Part shown: piece by piece, positions 8,021 through 16,417 of the stretch
How the letters are laid out: each line of letters opens with the position of its first letter
How positions within the stretch are numbered: the first letter of the stretch is position 1
Assembly (NCBI GenBank): GCA_947504705.1
Contig: CANNIA010000024.1
Span: forward strand, 1 to 53,478
Source: Paracoccaceae bacterium
GTDB lineage: Bacteria; Pseudomonadota; Alphaproteobacteria; Rhodobacterales; Rhodobacteraceae
Direction of reading: 5' to 3'
Length of the DNA: 53,478 nt
Position numbers and translations under genes: made by a program
Notes under the pieces: generated by a model
What the model was told of the DNA's origin: nothing
The model's database searches: none
The model's input: the letters and a program-made list of their open reading frames with translations, nothing else

Positions 8021-10896
8021 TTCCCCCCAAGGAATTCCCGCGCTTTGGCGGCTTGTCTTATCCGCATGCTATCAAGCGGATTTGTCAGGGACCATGAACA
8101 CCATATCCGGAAGGCACCTGGCAATACCTGAGTTGACATGGGCAAAAGCGGACCAAAGTCGCGGTCAGCCGCCGCAAAGCCGCCGGGGCTTGGATCCGTG
8201 ACCTTGACGCGGCCGTGGACCGGGGCGATCCAGGCCTTGTCAAGCTGCAGATCGAAGGCGTTGTAGAGAAGGCCAAAGCTTCGGCTTTCCGTGACAAAGG
8301 CGGTGCCCAGCATCTTGGCAACCGCCCCCATGGCCGGATGTCCGGCAAGGCTGACCATTTCGTCGGTCTGCTGAAACTGGGCGTCGATGGACAGGCCTTC
8401 GGGAGTGGATCCGGTAAAGGACGCCTCTTCCCAGTCCATCGAGGCCCGGGATTTGTTCATTGCATAGAAGATCTTGCCCGCCATGATCGCTGCGGCATTG
8501 TCGACATAAAGCTTGCGGGGATAAAGGAACGGCGCAGGTCCTCCTTCATCCGTGCGGCAGTCGGGGATGGCGAAGGTCGCCTCGTTATAGGGGGCCATCG
8601 ACAGGAAACCGGGGACGAAGGACCCCCGCACGTCGCGATAGCGGCAAAAGGACATGCCGACGGGGTGCATGCCCGGCGGGACCATCGGGGAATGGCCCAG
8701 CACCACGCCCTTTGGCAAAAGCTTTGCCACCTCGCGGCGCGGCATGGCGTAGAAGACAAACCAGCCCGTCATCTCTCCCCGCGCGAAGAAGCCTGTCAGG
8801 GGCCAGCTTGCGCCGGTGACCGAAGGCGTCTTGAAGGCTGCGGTGTCGGTCAGCGCGCCATCATCCTCCAGATCCGTGGCGCCCAGGTTCGGCAGTTCGA
8901 CGCCCGCAAGCGCGCTGGCCGCCGCAATGCCCGACATCGTGGCCCCTTCGACGCAGCCCGCGTTCATCCCCGAGCGCGTCCAGTCCCCGGCAAGAACAAG
9001 GTTGTAAAACCCGCTCTCGCCGGGGGCGAGGCGGTGGTAAAGGCTGCCGGTGACCGACAGGACATAGCGTTCCGAGCCGGTCATGTTGACCCTCAGATAT
9101 TGGTCCTCCAGCCCGCCCTGATGGAAGGGAACCGGGTCGGCTTTGGGCCAGATCGCAGGCAGGTCTTTTCGTATCCAGTCGCGCACTTCTTTGGCGAAGC
9201 GGTCCTGCGTCTGACCATCAGGCGCGGGCGAGCAGAAATAGGCGATGGATTTTGGCCCCTTGCCTTTCCAATCCTCGACCGGGATCAGATGGCTCATGTC
9301 GGCCACGGTATCCAAGGGCTCGGCAAAGCCGGTCAGGACGGTACGCAAGGGGCTGGTCGGAATGGCCTCGGGGCTGTTGTGTTTTGCGACCTCGGCATCC
9401 CAGCCCAGATCGGCAAAGCTTTTGTCCAGCCAGAACTGCGCGGCTTGGGTGCCGACGGTTCGGATCGACTTCAGCATCTGGTCCCAGCGTGGCGAGGCGG
9501 TGGCGAGGTCCTTGGTCATGTAACCAAGCGAGCCGTGCGAGGCGCCAAGCAGCACCTTGTCGAAATCCTCGCCCAGTTTCAGCACCACAGGCTCGCGCTT
9601 GAACGGGCCAGCTTCAGATTCGAAATTCACCCCCGATGCGCGCAGCTTTTCGCCATCAACCAGTTGGTCCCAGTCAGGCTCGGACGGCCAGCAGGGTAAG
9701 CCTTTCACCTCGCGCAGGGGGTGGTAATCGCCCTTGATCACCTCGGCCTGACGGGTCATCTCCACCGCGCCGATGTCGGTCCCGGCTTCGGTCAGGCGCA
9801 GCGCGCTGACGGCATGGAAAAAGCGGAACTTGACCCCGATCTTTTCCAGCACCTGATAATAGGGTGCAAAGATCGTGTCGCCCATTCCGGCCTGCATCTT
9901 TTGAAAGATCGCACCGGCATAGGTGAAGATCAGCCGCCCCATCGCGCGGGCGGCCGTTCCTGCGCCCATGTTCTGGCGGTGGATGTTTCCGGCAGAAAAC
10001 CCAAAGACAAAGTCATAGCAGCCCCGGACCAGCACCGAAGCCAGCGCGGCCTCGCTTGCCCCGTTTGCCCGCAGCCAGTCGGAGAATTCCCACTGGTCCA
10101 GCACGTCATAGCCATGGGTGAAGGCGTCCGAGGCCGCCATACCATGCGCATAGGCCAGCCCAAGGTCGGCCAGCATCAGGATCCGCCGCTGCGCATCATC
10201 CTGCACTGCGGCGGGTGTCATCCGGGCATGCACCGCCGCTTGCAGATCGGCAATCAGATCGGCTAGAAGCGAGCGTTGCGACGGCAGATGCAGCCGCGCG
10301 TTCTGGTTCAGCCCAGTGACGCCCGCGCGCAGCCGTTCACCTGCTCCACGTAGGCCTTGGGTTTCGGGCGAGGCATCGTCAAGCTCATGCCGGGCGATGA
10401 ATTCCAGCACAATCGCAACGCCGCGCAGGAACATCTGAAACGGGCCGGGCACTTCGGTAGCGGTCCCCGGCACCTGATCATTGCCGGGCAGGTTGATGAC
10501 CCAAGGCCGCCAATCCACCCCCGACCCGACCGGGCGAGGCACATCTTCAGAAAGGAAGAGGTGGTGAAGGGGCTGGAATGCCTGCTCGATCGTCGCCAAC
10601 GGCGCGTCGAGTTTGCGCAAACCTAGGCGCTGCAACTCGCCGTAACAGTGGCGCAGATTGCGGAAGGCGTTTTCATAGAACCCGCCCCAGACATGCAGCC
10701 CGTGCTCTTCAATCCGCTGGCCATGCGCCGCGTTGCGCCCGCTGGCCCCCTTGCCGCCCAGCCGCCAGCCCAGTTGGTAGACCGTTATGTCAAAGCGATC
10801 CTGCCAGTCAGGCAGGCGCGTCAGCGCATAAAGAGCAGTGATGGTACCGACGCCGCCACCAATCGCCAGAATCCGCGCCTTCTTAGTCGGTGCCAT
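8017..10896 (-). CDS. FAD-dependent amine-oxidase-like protein fused to an acetoacetate-decarboxylase-like domain
   Basis: Protein of 959 aa. Residues 1 to about 660 resemble the flavin amine oxidase/phytoene desaturase superfamily: GGGVG near residue 13, then GWRLGGKGASGRN and EEHGLHVWGGFYENAF, and a C-terminal FAD-closing segment NLVLAGDWTRSGMNAGCVEG. After a linker (about 670-700) the C-terminal 250 residues resemble the acetoacetate decarboxylase fold (PPGMHPVGMSFCRYRD, SMAPYNEATFAIPD, AGKIFYAMNKSR). The lysine in MNKS near residue 815 aligns with the Schiff-base lysine region (PKK) of the decarboxylase, though the flanking residues differ. ATG start with GAGGA 8 nt upstream. Translationally coupled to the cyclase-ATPase. 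The substrate is unknown; a polyene, steroid-like or keto-acyl compound is only a guess. Confidence 0.78.
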   Translation of the reverse strand: MAPTKKARILAIGGGVGTITALYALTRLPDWQDRFDITVYQLGWRLGGKGASGRNAAHGQRIEEHGLHVWGGFYENAFRNLRHCYGELQRLGLRKLDAPLATIEQAFQPLHHLFLSEDVPRPVGSGVDWRPWVINLPGNDQVPGTATEVPGPFQMFLRGVAIVLEFIARHELDDASPETQGLRGAGERLRAGVTGLNQNARLHLPSQRSLLADLIADLQAAVHARMTPAAVQDDAQRRILMLADLGLAYAHGMAASDAFTHGYDVLDQWEFSDWLRANGASEAALASVLVRGCYDFVFGFSAGNIHRQNMGAGTAARAMGRLIFTYAGAIFQKMQAGMGDTIFAPYYQVLEKIGVKFRFFHAVSALRLTEAGTDIGAVEMTRQAEVIKGDYHPLREVKGLPCWPSEPDWDQLVDGEKLRASGVNFESEAGPFKREPVVLKLGEDFDKVLLGASHGSLGYMTKDLATASPRWDQMLKSIRTVGTQAAQFWLDKSFADLGWDAEVAKHNSPEAIPTSPLRTVLTGFAEPLDTVADMSHLIPVEDWKGKGPKSIAYFCSPAPDGQTQDRFAKEVRDWIRKDLPAIWPKADPVPFHQGGLEDQYLRVNMTGSERYVLSVTGSLYHRLAPGESGFYNLVLAGDWTRSGMNAGCVEGATMSGIAAASALAGVELPNLGATDLEDDGALTDTAAFKTPSVTGASWPLTGFFARGEMTGWFVFYAMPRREVAKLLPKGVVLGHSPMVPPGMHPVGMSFCRYRDVRGSFVPGFLSMAPYNEATFAIPDCRTDEGGPAPFLYPRKLYVDNAAAIMAGKIFYAMNKSRASMDWEEASFTGSTPEGLSIDAQFQQTDEMVSLAGHPAMGAVAKMLGTAFVTESRSFGLLYNAFDLQLDKAWIAPVHGRVKVTDPSPGGFAAADRDFGPLLPMSTQVLPGAFRIWCSWSLTNPLDSMRIRQAAKAREFLGGK

Positions 10897-11061
10897 CCAA
10901 ATTCCTCGTTGAAAATGCTTGCAACCAATGCGCCCATTTCAGGGCGTAGTTCATTGATTGCCCAGTCAACCGGCAATTGAAATCTGGAATGCAGCATTTT
11001 TAAGGAGGGGTCGGGACAGGAATTCGCAGCCTGCAGACGAAGCAAGCCGCATGCGGCTTAC

Positions 11062-12024
11062 CTACCAGCGGATATGCGATGGCCAGACATAGACCTCGTC
11101 GGGATCGGCAAGCGTTGGCGTGGCAAGGGCCATAGCGCGACGGCGAAGCTCGACCGAGACCGCGTCACGATCCAGAAGCCGCAACTCCTCGGCCCGGATC
11201 GGGGCGCCGATGGAGATGTCAATCGGCCTGTTGATGCGGCGGCAGGTTTCGCGGAAGACCAGCGCGATTCGCAAGGGATAGGACAGGTGGCTGGCAATCT
11301 GGAACAGGCGCGAATTCTGGCCCGAGAAATTCAGCGGCAAAGTTGTCACGCCCGGAATGGTTGCCAGCCGACCGACAAAGGGATGCCAGGCCGAATCGAC
11401 AGCCCGCCCGCGCACCGGCTTGTTGGCCGTGGCCACGCTGCCCGCCGGAAAGATCGCCACGGTCTGACCCTGCGCCAACAGCTCGACCGCGCGGCGACGG
11501 GTTTCGCCCGTGATGCGCCGGGCCTCGGGCGTGCCCGAGAAATCGACCGGCAAAAGGTGGGGATCAACTTCGGGTACCCGGCACAACAGGCTGTTCGTCA
11601 TGATCCGAACATTGCCACGCAGGCGCATCGCGAGATGGCCAATGGTCAGCCCGTCAACCACGCCAAACGGGTGGTTTGCGACCAACAGGAGGCCACCGGT
11701 TTCAGGCACCTTGGCCAGATTCTCGGCCCCCGAGCGGATTCTTGGGCGGATTCCCAGCTTGCGAAGGGCTGCATCAAACACCGGCTCACCGGGGCGTTTG
11801 TCGCAGATCACCCAGTCGAGATAGAGCCGCTTCAGCTTGGGTTGCCCGCTTATCACCTCGACCGTGCGGATGATGCCGCGGCGAAGGCGCGACTGGCCGG
11901 GGTGCGAATAGGTGAACCTCACGTCCGGCGAGATCGGCGGCTGGTCGAAGTTGACAACCGACCCGGGCAGGCCAAGATCGATGGAAAAGTCGCCAAAGGT
12001 TTGCGGGCTGGGCTGATGGGTCAT
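11062..12024 (-). CDS. PlsC-like lysophospholipid acyltransferase family protein
   Basis: Protein of 320 aa with acyltransferase motifs: NHPFGVVDG near residue 118 (block I, NH-x5-D form) and AIFPAGSVAT near residue 190 (block III). This form of block I is seen in haemolysin-related/ornithine-lipid-type acyltransferases rather than classical PlsC. No obvious membrane helix apart from amphipathic stretches. It lies 165 nt upstream of the FAD fusion gene and 109 nt downstream of the dimethylformamidase-like gene on the same strand; whether they are one transcript is unclear. Likely acylates a lipid or amino-lipid; exact acceptor unknown. Confidence 0.8.
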   Translation of the reverse strand: MTHQPSPQTFGDFSIDLGLPGSVVNFDQPPISPDVRFTYSHPGQSRLRRGIIRTVEVISGQPKLKRLYLDWVICDKRPGEPVFDAALRKLGIRPRIRSGAENLAKVPETGGLLLVANHPFGVVDGLTIGHLAMRLRGNVRIMTNSLLCRVPEVDPHLLPVDFSGTPEARRITGETRRRAVELLAQGQTVAIFPAGSVATANKPVRGRAVDSAWHPFVGRLATIPGVTTLPLNFSGQNSRLFQIASHLSYPLRIALVFRETCRRINRPIDISIGAPIRAEELRLLDRDAVSVELRRRAMALATPTLADPDEVYVWPSHIRW

Positions 12025-12133
12025 GTGCGGGCGTCTCGGTCAGGGCAGGATTGCCGGGCAGTTTGCCAAATCCCGATGACAGCCCCGCGACGCCACGGTT
12101 ACGGATTTACGACAGCGGTTTTACAGGTTTTGC

Positions 12134-13711
12134 TCAGCCCCATTTGCCCAGCAGCAGGTTTAGTGTCACGACCTCGACCGGGCGTTCGCGCGCGATCAGA
12201 CCCGCGACCCATTCGCAGGAAGCGGCGTTGAAGACCGCGCCCCTGCCCCGCCGATATTCCGCCATGCAGCCGTTGCCGCGGCTGGCGAGGCTAAGGGTTT
12301 CGGGTGTGATCTCGCCATAGACGGTCTTGGCAACCTCTTCGGCATCCAGCGAGCCGATGAAGTGGTCCTCGTCATGCCGACCGGTGGAATGGGACAGCGT
12401 GGTTGCAAGGGACAGGCCGACAATCGTCAGATCGCCCACCAGCCCGGTGCCTTCAGCCGGATAGGGCAAGCCCTTGCGGGTTTCATAGTCGATCCCGTCG
12501 ACCTCATAGCCGAAAATCTTGGAAGCGGCCCCCAGCACATCGCCATAGCCAAGCCCGGTACCCTGCATCACCCAATGGTCCGGGCGATAGATGGTGAAGC
12601 CCCCTGCCCCATGCGCGGCACAACGGCTCCAGCCGGCATAAACGCCCATGGAACCGGTCAGCCCCATCGTGGCAACGCCGGGACGCGCAGCGCGCGGATG
12701 GTCCCAATAGCTGGTGATCCGGTCGGTCTGGGCCAGCGGGTCTTCCGCCTCGGCGCGGGCCTTGTGGCAGGTCTGGGTCAGAAGGTCGGGCGAGAGGCGC
12801 GTCTGCCAGAAGAAATTGCCGCCGAACCGCGCCAGTTCGCCGCCCCGGTCAAGCCAAGCGTCCAGATGGTCGCGCATCTCCCAGGTCCAGTATTCGTCAT
12901 GGCCGACAATCACCGCACGGGGGTAGCCGTCCAGACAGTTGGGGTCGGCGTGCAGGTCGTGCTGGGTGAAATATTCCAGCGCGATCCCTTGCCCCTCACA
13001 CCAAAGGGCAAAGGGCCGTTCAAACGCCGCCCAGCCGGAGGAGGCGTATTTTTTTGAAATCCTGTTGGCCCGCGCATAGTCCATATGCGGATAGGCGGGG
13101 CGGGATAAGAGGGGCGAGGCATGGGGAATGCGCGGGGCATCCTCGGGCCAACGCACGAAACCCGTGGCCCAGGGGCGCTGCAAGCTTACTTCGGCAGAAA
13201 AATCGCCCCCCGTCGGCCCGCAGAGCCCCTGATAGTGGTTCGACCCGCCCCAGTCGTTGTAGGCACACCAGGTTCCGGTCGCGAGGACGATAGCCAGCTT
13301 CGCCGCCGGGTGCGTCGGTTTGAGGACGAACATTCCATGCGAGCTGTGACCGTCGATCGTCAGCGTGACAGCATAGACGCCGCTAATCCATTCCGCCGGG
13401 ATCACGGTTTCAAAGGCCACGGGCCAGTCGCAACCTTTCACCGAGCAATCCGCAGGCGTCGGGGCAAAGCGGGTGGCGATCTCGTTCAGCAGCACGGTCT
13501 TGGGCGCGATGCCGTCCCTCTCGATCCGCACCTGCGCCTTTTGGGCTGATGACATCGCATGCAGCCGCAGGGTCTGGCCGGGCGCATAGCTCAAGCCGTC
13601 GGTATAGCCCCAGACCTGGGCGCGCGTGGGGTCGTTTGAGGCCATTTCATAGTAATGCCCGGTGACCGGATCGCCGTCGTCATAGGGACCCGCCACGAAG
13701 AAGCTCTGCAT
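12134..13711 (-). CDS. N,N-dimethylformamidase large-subunit-like protein
   Basis: Protein of 525 aa starting at MQSFFVAGPYD. The ATG at 13711 was chosen over longer open frame because GGGGAACAGGA lies directly upstream and the residues before it look non-coding. It resembles the beta (large) subunit of dimethylformamidase: a beta-sandwich N-terminus (to about 130), then a class I glutamine-amidotransferase-like fold with CAYNDWGGSNHY, VGHDEYWTWEMRDHLD and GGNFFWQTRL. Dimethylformamidase is an iron amide hydrolase; the small subunit is not seen here, so the true substrate may be another amide. It is divergent from a DAO-family amine oxidase gene, starting 121 nt away, hinting at shared amine/amide catabolism. 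Confidence 0.8.
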   Translation of the reverse strand: MQSFFVAGPYDDGDPVTGHYYEMASNDPTRAQVWGYTDGLSYAPGQTLRLHAMSSAQKAQVRIERDGIAPKTVLLNEIATRFAPTPADCSVKGCDWPVAFETVIPAEWISGVYAVTLTIDGHSSHGMFVLKPTHPAAKLAIVLATGTWCAYNDWGGSNHYQGLCGPTGGDFSAEVSLQRPWATGFVRWPEDAPRIPHASPLLSRPAYPHMDYARANRISKKYASSGWAAFERPFALWCEGQGIALEYFTQHDLHADPNCLDGYPRAVIVGHDEYWTWEMRDHLDAWLDRGGELARFGGNFFWQTRLSPDLLTQTCHKARAEAEDPLAQTDRITSYWDHPRAARPGVATMGLTGSMGVYAGWSRCAAHGAGGFTIYRPDHWVMQGTGLGYGDVLGAASKIFGYEVDGIDYETRKGLPYPAEGTGLVGDLTIVGLSLATTLSHSTGRHDEDHFIGSLDAEEVAKTVYGEITPETLSLASRGNGCMAEYRRGRGAVFNAASCEWVAGLIARERPVEVVTLNLLLGKWG

Positions 13712-13832
13712 TCCTGTTCCCCTTGCCCTGTCCAGTGAGTTTCCCGCCCCGCTGATCAGATTGCAACAGGCGTCCTCCTTGAAAAGCCGGGAAAGCTGTG
13801 CCTCTCTTACCCAAGGGCTTTGGGGGAAATCC

Positions 13833-15206
13833 ATGCAGATCGGGGATGTGTCGTTCTGGTATGCCGATATCGGCCTGCCCCAGCGCCGCGCGGCACTGGC
13901 CGGGGATACTGTGGCGGATGTGGCCATCATCGGCGCAGGCTATACCGGGCTTTGGACGGCCTATTACCTGAAGAAAGCCGATCCCGGGCTGAATGTGCTG
14001 GTGATCGAAAAGGAATTCGCAGGCTTTGGCGCTTCGGGCCGGAATGGCGGCTGGTTGACCGGTGGCTTTGCCTGGAACCACCAGCGCTATCTGGAAACCT
14101 CGACCGAGGCCGGGGTGCGCGGCATGGTCGCGGCGATGAATACCACGGTCGATGAAGTGATCCGTGTAGCCGAGGCGGAAGGCATCGACGCCGATTTCCG
14201 CCGCACGGATGAGCTGATGGTCGCCACCCTGCCCGCCCAGCTTGGCCGGTTGAAGGACGAAGTCGCCCATCGCCGCCACTGGGGCGAGGAAGACCGGGTC
14301 TTCGAGATCGGCACCGATGAACTTGCCAAGCGCATCCGCATTCCTGGCGCGCTGGGGGCGATGGTGGTGACCAATGTCGCCCGCGTCCAACCCGCAAAAT
14401 TGGTGGGCGGGCTGGCGGCTGCGGTCGAACGGCTTGGCGTGCGGATTGTCGAGGGGACCACGGTCACCGGCTTTGAAGAGGGCCTTGTGCGAACCGATAA
14501 AGGCAGTGTCCGCGCGCCCCGCATCTTGCGCTGTACCGAAGGCTTTACGGCGGGCCTGCCGGGGCTGAAACGCGAATGGCTGCCGCTGAATTCTGCCCAG
14601 ATCGCGACCGAACCCTTGTCGCCCGAGGTCTGGGACCAGATCGGCTGGAACGGCCACGAAATCCTTGGCGACTTCGCCAATGCCTATTGCTATTGCCAGC
14701 GCACCCGCGAAGGCCGCATCACTGTTGGCGCACGCGGGGTGCCTTATCTTTACGGCTCGAATCTTGACACCAACGGCGCGCCGGATGCCGAAACGATCCG
14801 CAGACTGACGGCGATCCTGCACAAGCATTTCCCGGCGGCGGCCTCGGCGAAGATCGACCACGCCTGGTGCGGCGTGCTTGGCGTGCCGCGCGACTGGTGC
14901 GCGACCGTGGGTCTTGACCCGGCGACCGGTATCGGCTGGGCAGGCGGCTATGTCGGCGTCGGCGTCTCGACCTCGAACCTTGCGGGGCGGACGCTGGCCG
15001 ATCTGGCGCTTGACCGGACGACCGAACTCACAGCCCTGCCTTGGGTCAACCGCCGTGTCCGGCAGTGGGAGCGTGAACCCTTCCGCTGGCTGGGGGTGAC
15101 AGGGATGTATGCGCTTTTGAACGCAGCTGACCGTCAAGAAGCCCGACCCGGTGCCGGGCCGTCGCGGCTGGCGGCCCTTGGCAACTGGCTGACCGGGCGC
15201 GGATAA
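13833..15206 (+). CDS. DAO-family FAD oxidoreductase, gamma-glutamylputrescine-oxidase-like
   Basis: Flavoprotein of 457 aa. The start MQIGDVSFWYADIG at 13833 is preceded by GGGGGA and was preferred over an upstream in-frame ATG at 13761, which would run into the divergent promoter region. FAD-binding GAGYTGLWTAYYL lies near residue 35, then EKEFAGFGASGRNGGW, and the C-terminal flavin-contacting GYVGVGVSTSNLAGRTLADL. This is the OrdL/PuuB pattern of enzymes that oxidise secondary or N-acyl amines. Substrate not deducible. It lies divergently from the dimethylformamidase-like gene and about 110 nt before a kinase gene. Confidence 0.85.
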   Translation: MQIGDVSFWYADIGLPQRRAALAGDTVADVAIIGAGYTGLWTAYYLKKADPGLNVLVIEKEFAGFGASGRNGGWLTGGFAWNHQRYLETSTEAGVRGMVAAMNTTVDEVIRVAEAEGIDADFRRTDELMVATLPAQLGRLKDEVAHRRHWGEEDRVFEIGTDELAKRIRIPGALGAMVVTNVARVQPAKLVGGLAAAVERLGVRIVEGTTVTGFEEGLVRTDKGSVRAPRILRCTEGFTAGLPGLKREWLPLNSAQIATEPLSPEVWDQIGWNGHEILGDFANAYCYCQRTREGRITVGARGVPYLYGSNLDTNGAPDAETIRRLTAILHKHFPAAASAKIDHAWCGVLGVPRDWCATVGLDPATGIGWAGGYVGVGVSTSNLAGRTLADLALDRTTELTALPWVNRRVRQWEREPFRWLGVTGMYALLNAADRQEARPGAGPSRLAALGNWLTGRG

Positions 15207-15316
15207 AGGACCAAACTTGGCCGCCATTCCCGGCGCAACGCCCACCACCCCTACTGTGGTGCATTTTCTTCACACTTTGGCAGGTTCGCCTGTTGAAGGG
15301 CGAAGGCCAAGCGGTC

Positions 15317-16366
15317 ATGCTGCTCCTGCCCGCTGCGCGTCCGGATGATCCGGGTCACGCCAGCCTTGCAGCGGCCACCGGAATGGAAACCGACGTGACA
15401 GAAACGAACAACCCGGCGGAAGATGGCGCGGCGCATCCGGACCACTCCGACGGGCGGACAGCGCCTGAACTGGCCAGCGAGGAGCTTAAACCCGGCACCC
15501 TGCTGCTGGATGGCCAGTACGAGATTCTGCGCTTCCTCAATTCGGGCGGCTTCGGCATCACTTATCTGGCGCGGGATTCGCTGGACCGGCTGGCTGTGAT
15601 CAAGGAATGCTTTCCAAATGCGATCTGCCACCGGGTCGAGACCATGGTGAAAACCCGGTCGCGCAAGCATGCCGCCGAGTTTGAGACCACCTTGCAAACC
15701 TTCGTCGACGAAGCCCGCAGCCTGTCCCGGCTGGCGCATCCCAGTGTGGTCGGCGTGCATCAGGTCTTCGAAGACAACGGCACAGCCTATACCGTGATGG
15801 ATTTCATCGACGGGCCAGACCTTCACCACATCATAGATGCGACCGAAGGCGCGTTTTCACCGGCCGAAACCGTGGTGATCCTGTTGCACCTCTTGCGCGC
15901 GGTCGAGTTCATTCACCAGGCCGGAATCCTGCACCGGGACATTTCGCCCGACAACATCCTGATCGATCCGGCGGGAAAACCCGTGCTGATCGACTTTGGT
16001 GCCGCAAGTGAGCCGATGATCCCCGGCAGCCGTATCCTTACCGAACGGCTGGTGATCAAGGACGGCTACTCCCCGCAGGAGCTTTACCTGATCGGGGCCG
16101 AGCAGACCCCGGCGAGCGACCTTTATGCGCTGGCGGCGACGTTTTACCACGTGATCTCGGGCGCGGCCCCGCCGCCAAGCCAACGGCGGTTGGCAGCGCT
16201 GGCAGTCGGTGCGCCCGACCCTTGCACGCCGCTTTCTCGGCGTTTCGGGGGCTATCCGCCCGGGTTCCTTGAGGCGATTGATGCCGCGATGCGGGTCTTG
16301 CAGCGGGACCGGCTGCAGAGCGCGACGGAATGGATCGCGCTGGTTCAGCGCGGCCTGACGCGGTGA
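15317..16366 (+). CDS. Serine/threonine protein kinase
   Basis: Hanks-type kinase of about 349 aa with no membrane anchor. The catalytic domain runs from about residue 66: glycine loop NSGGFGITYLA, ATP lysine K96 (LAVIKECFP), catalytic loop HRDISPDNIL, metal-binding IDFGAAS, and an activation-segment motif GYSPQELY in place of APE. The N-terminal 60 residues are acidic and disordered. Start is uncertain: ATG 15317 has GAAGG upstream; TTG 15293 and ATG 15383 are alternatives. No cognate phosphatase or FHA gene lies nearby, so its target is unknown. It converges on the nnr gene. Confidence 0.85.
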   Translation: MLLLPAARPDDPGHASLAAATGMETDVTETNNPAEDGAAHPDHSDGRTAPELASEELKPGTLLLDGQYEILRFLNSGGFGITYLARDSLDRLAVIKECFPNAICHRVETMVKTRSRKHAAEFETTLQTFVDEARSLSRLAHPSVVGVHQVFEDNGTAYTVMDFIDGPDLHHIIDATEGAFSPAETVVILLHLLRAVEFIHQAGILHRDISPDNILIDPAGKPVLIDFGAASEPMIPGSRILTERLVIKDGYSPQELYLIGAEQTPASDLYALAATFYHVISGAAPPPSQRRLAALAVGAPDPCTPLSRRFGGYPPGFLEAIDAAMRVLQRDRLQSATEWIALVQRGLTR

Positions 16367-16417
16367 AGCCCGGTACGATTGGCCGACACGTTCCGGCTTA
16401 GGGGCTATTTTACCGCC

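Noticed and set aside
8215-9699. 494-aa plus-strand frame over the FAD fusion gene
   Set aside because: Antisense shadow; repetitive Arg/Gly/His composition.
13680-15248. 522-aa reverse frame over the DAO oxidase gene
   Set aside because: Shadow of a clearly recognised plus-strand gene; Arg/His/Pro-rich translation with no motif.
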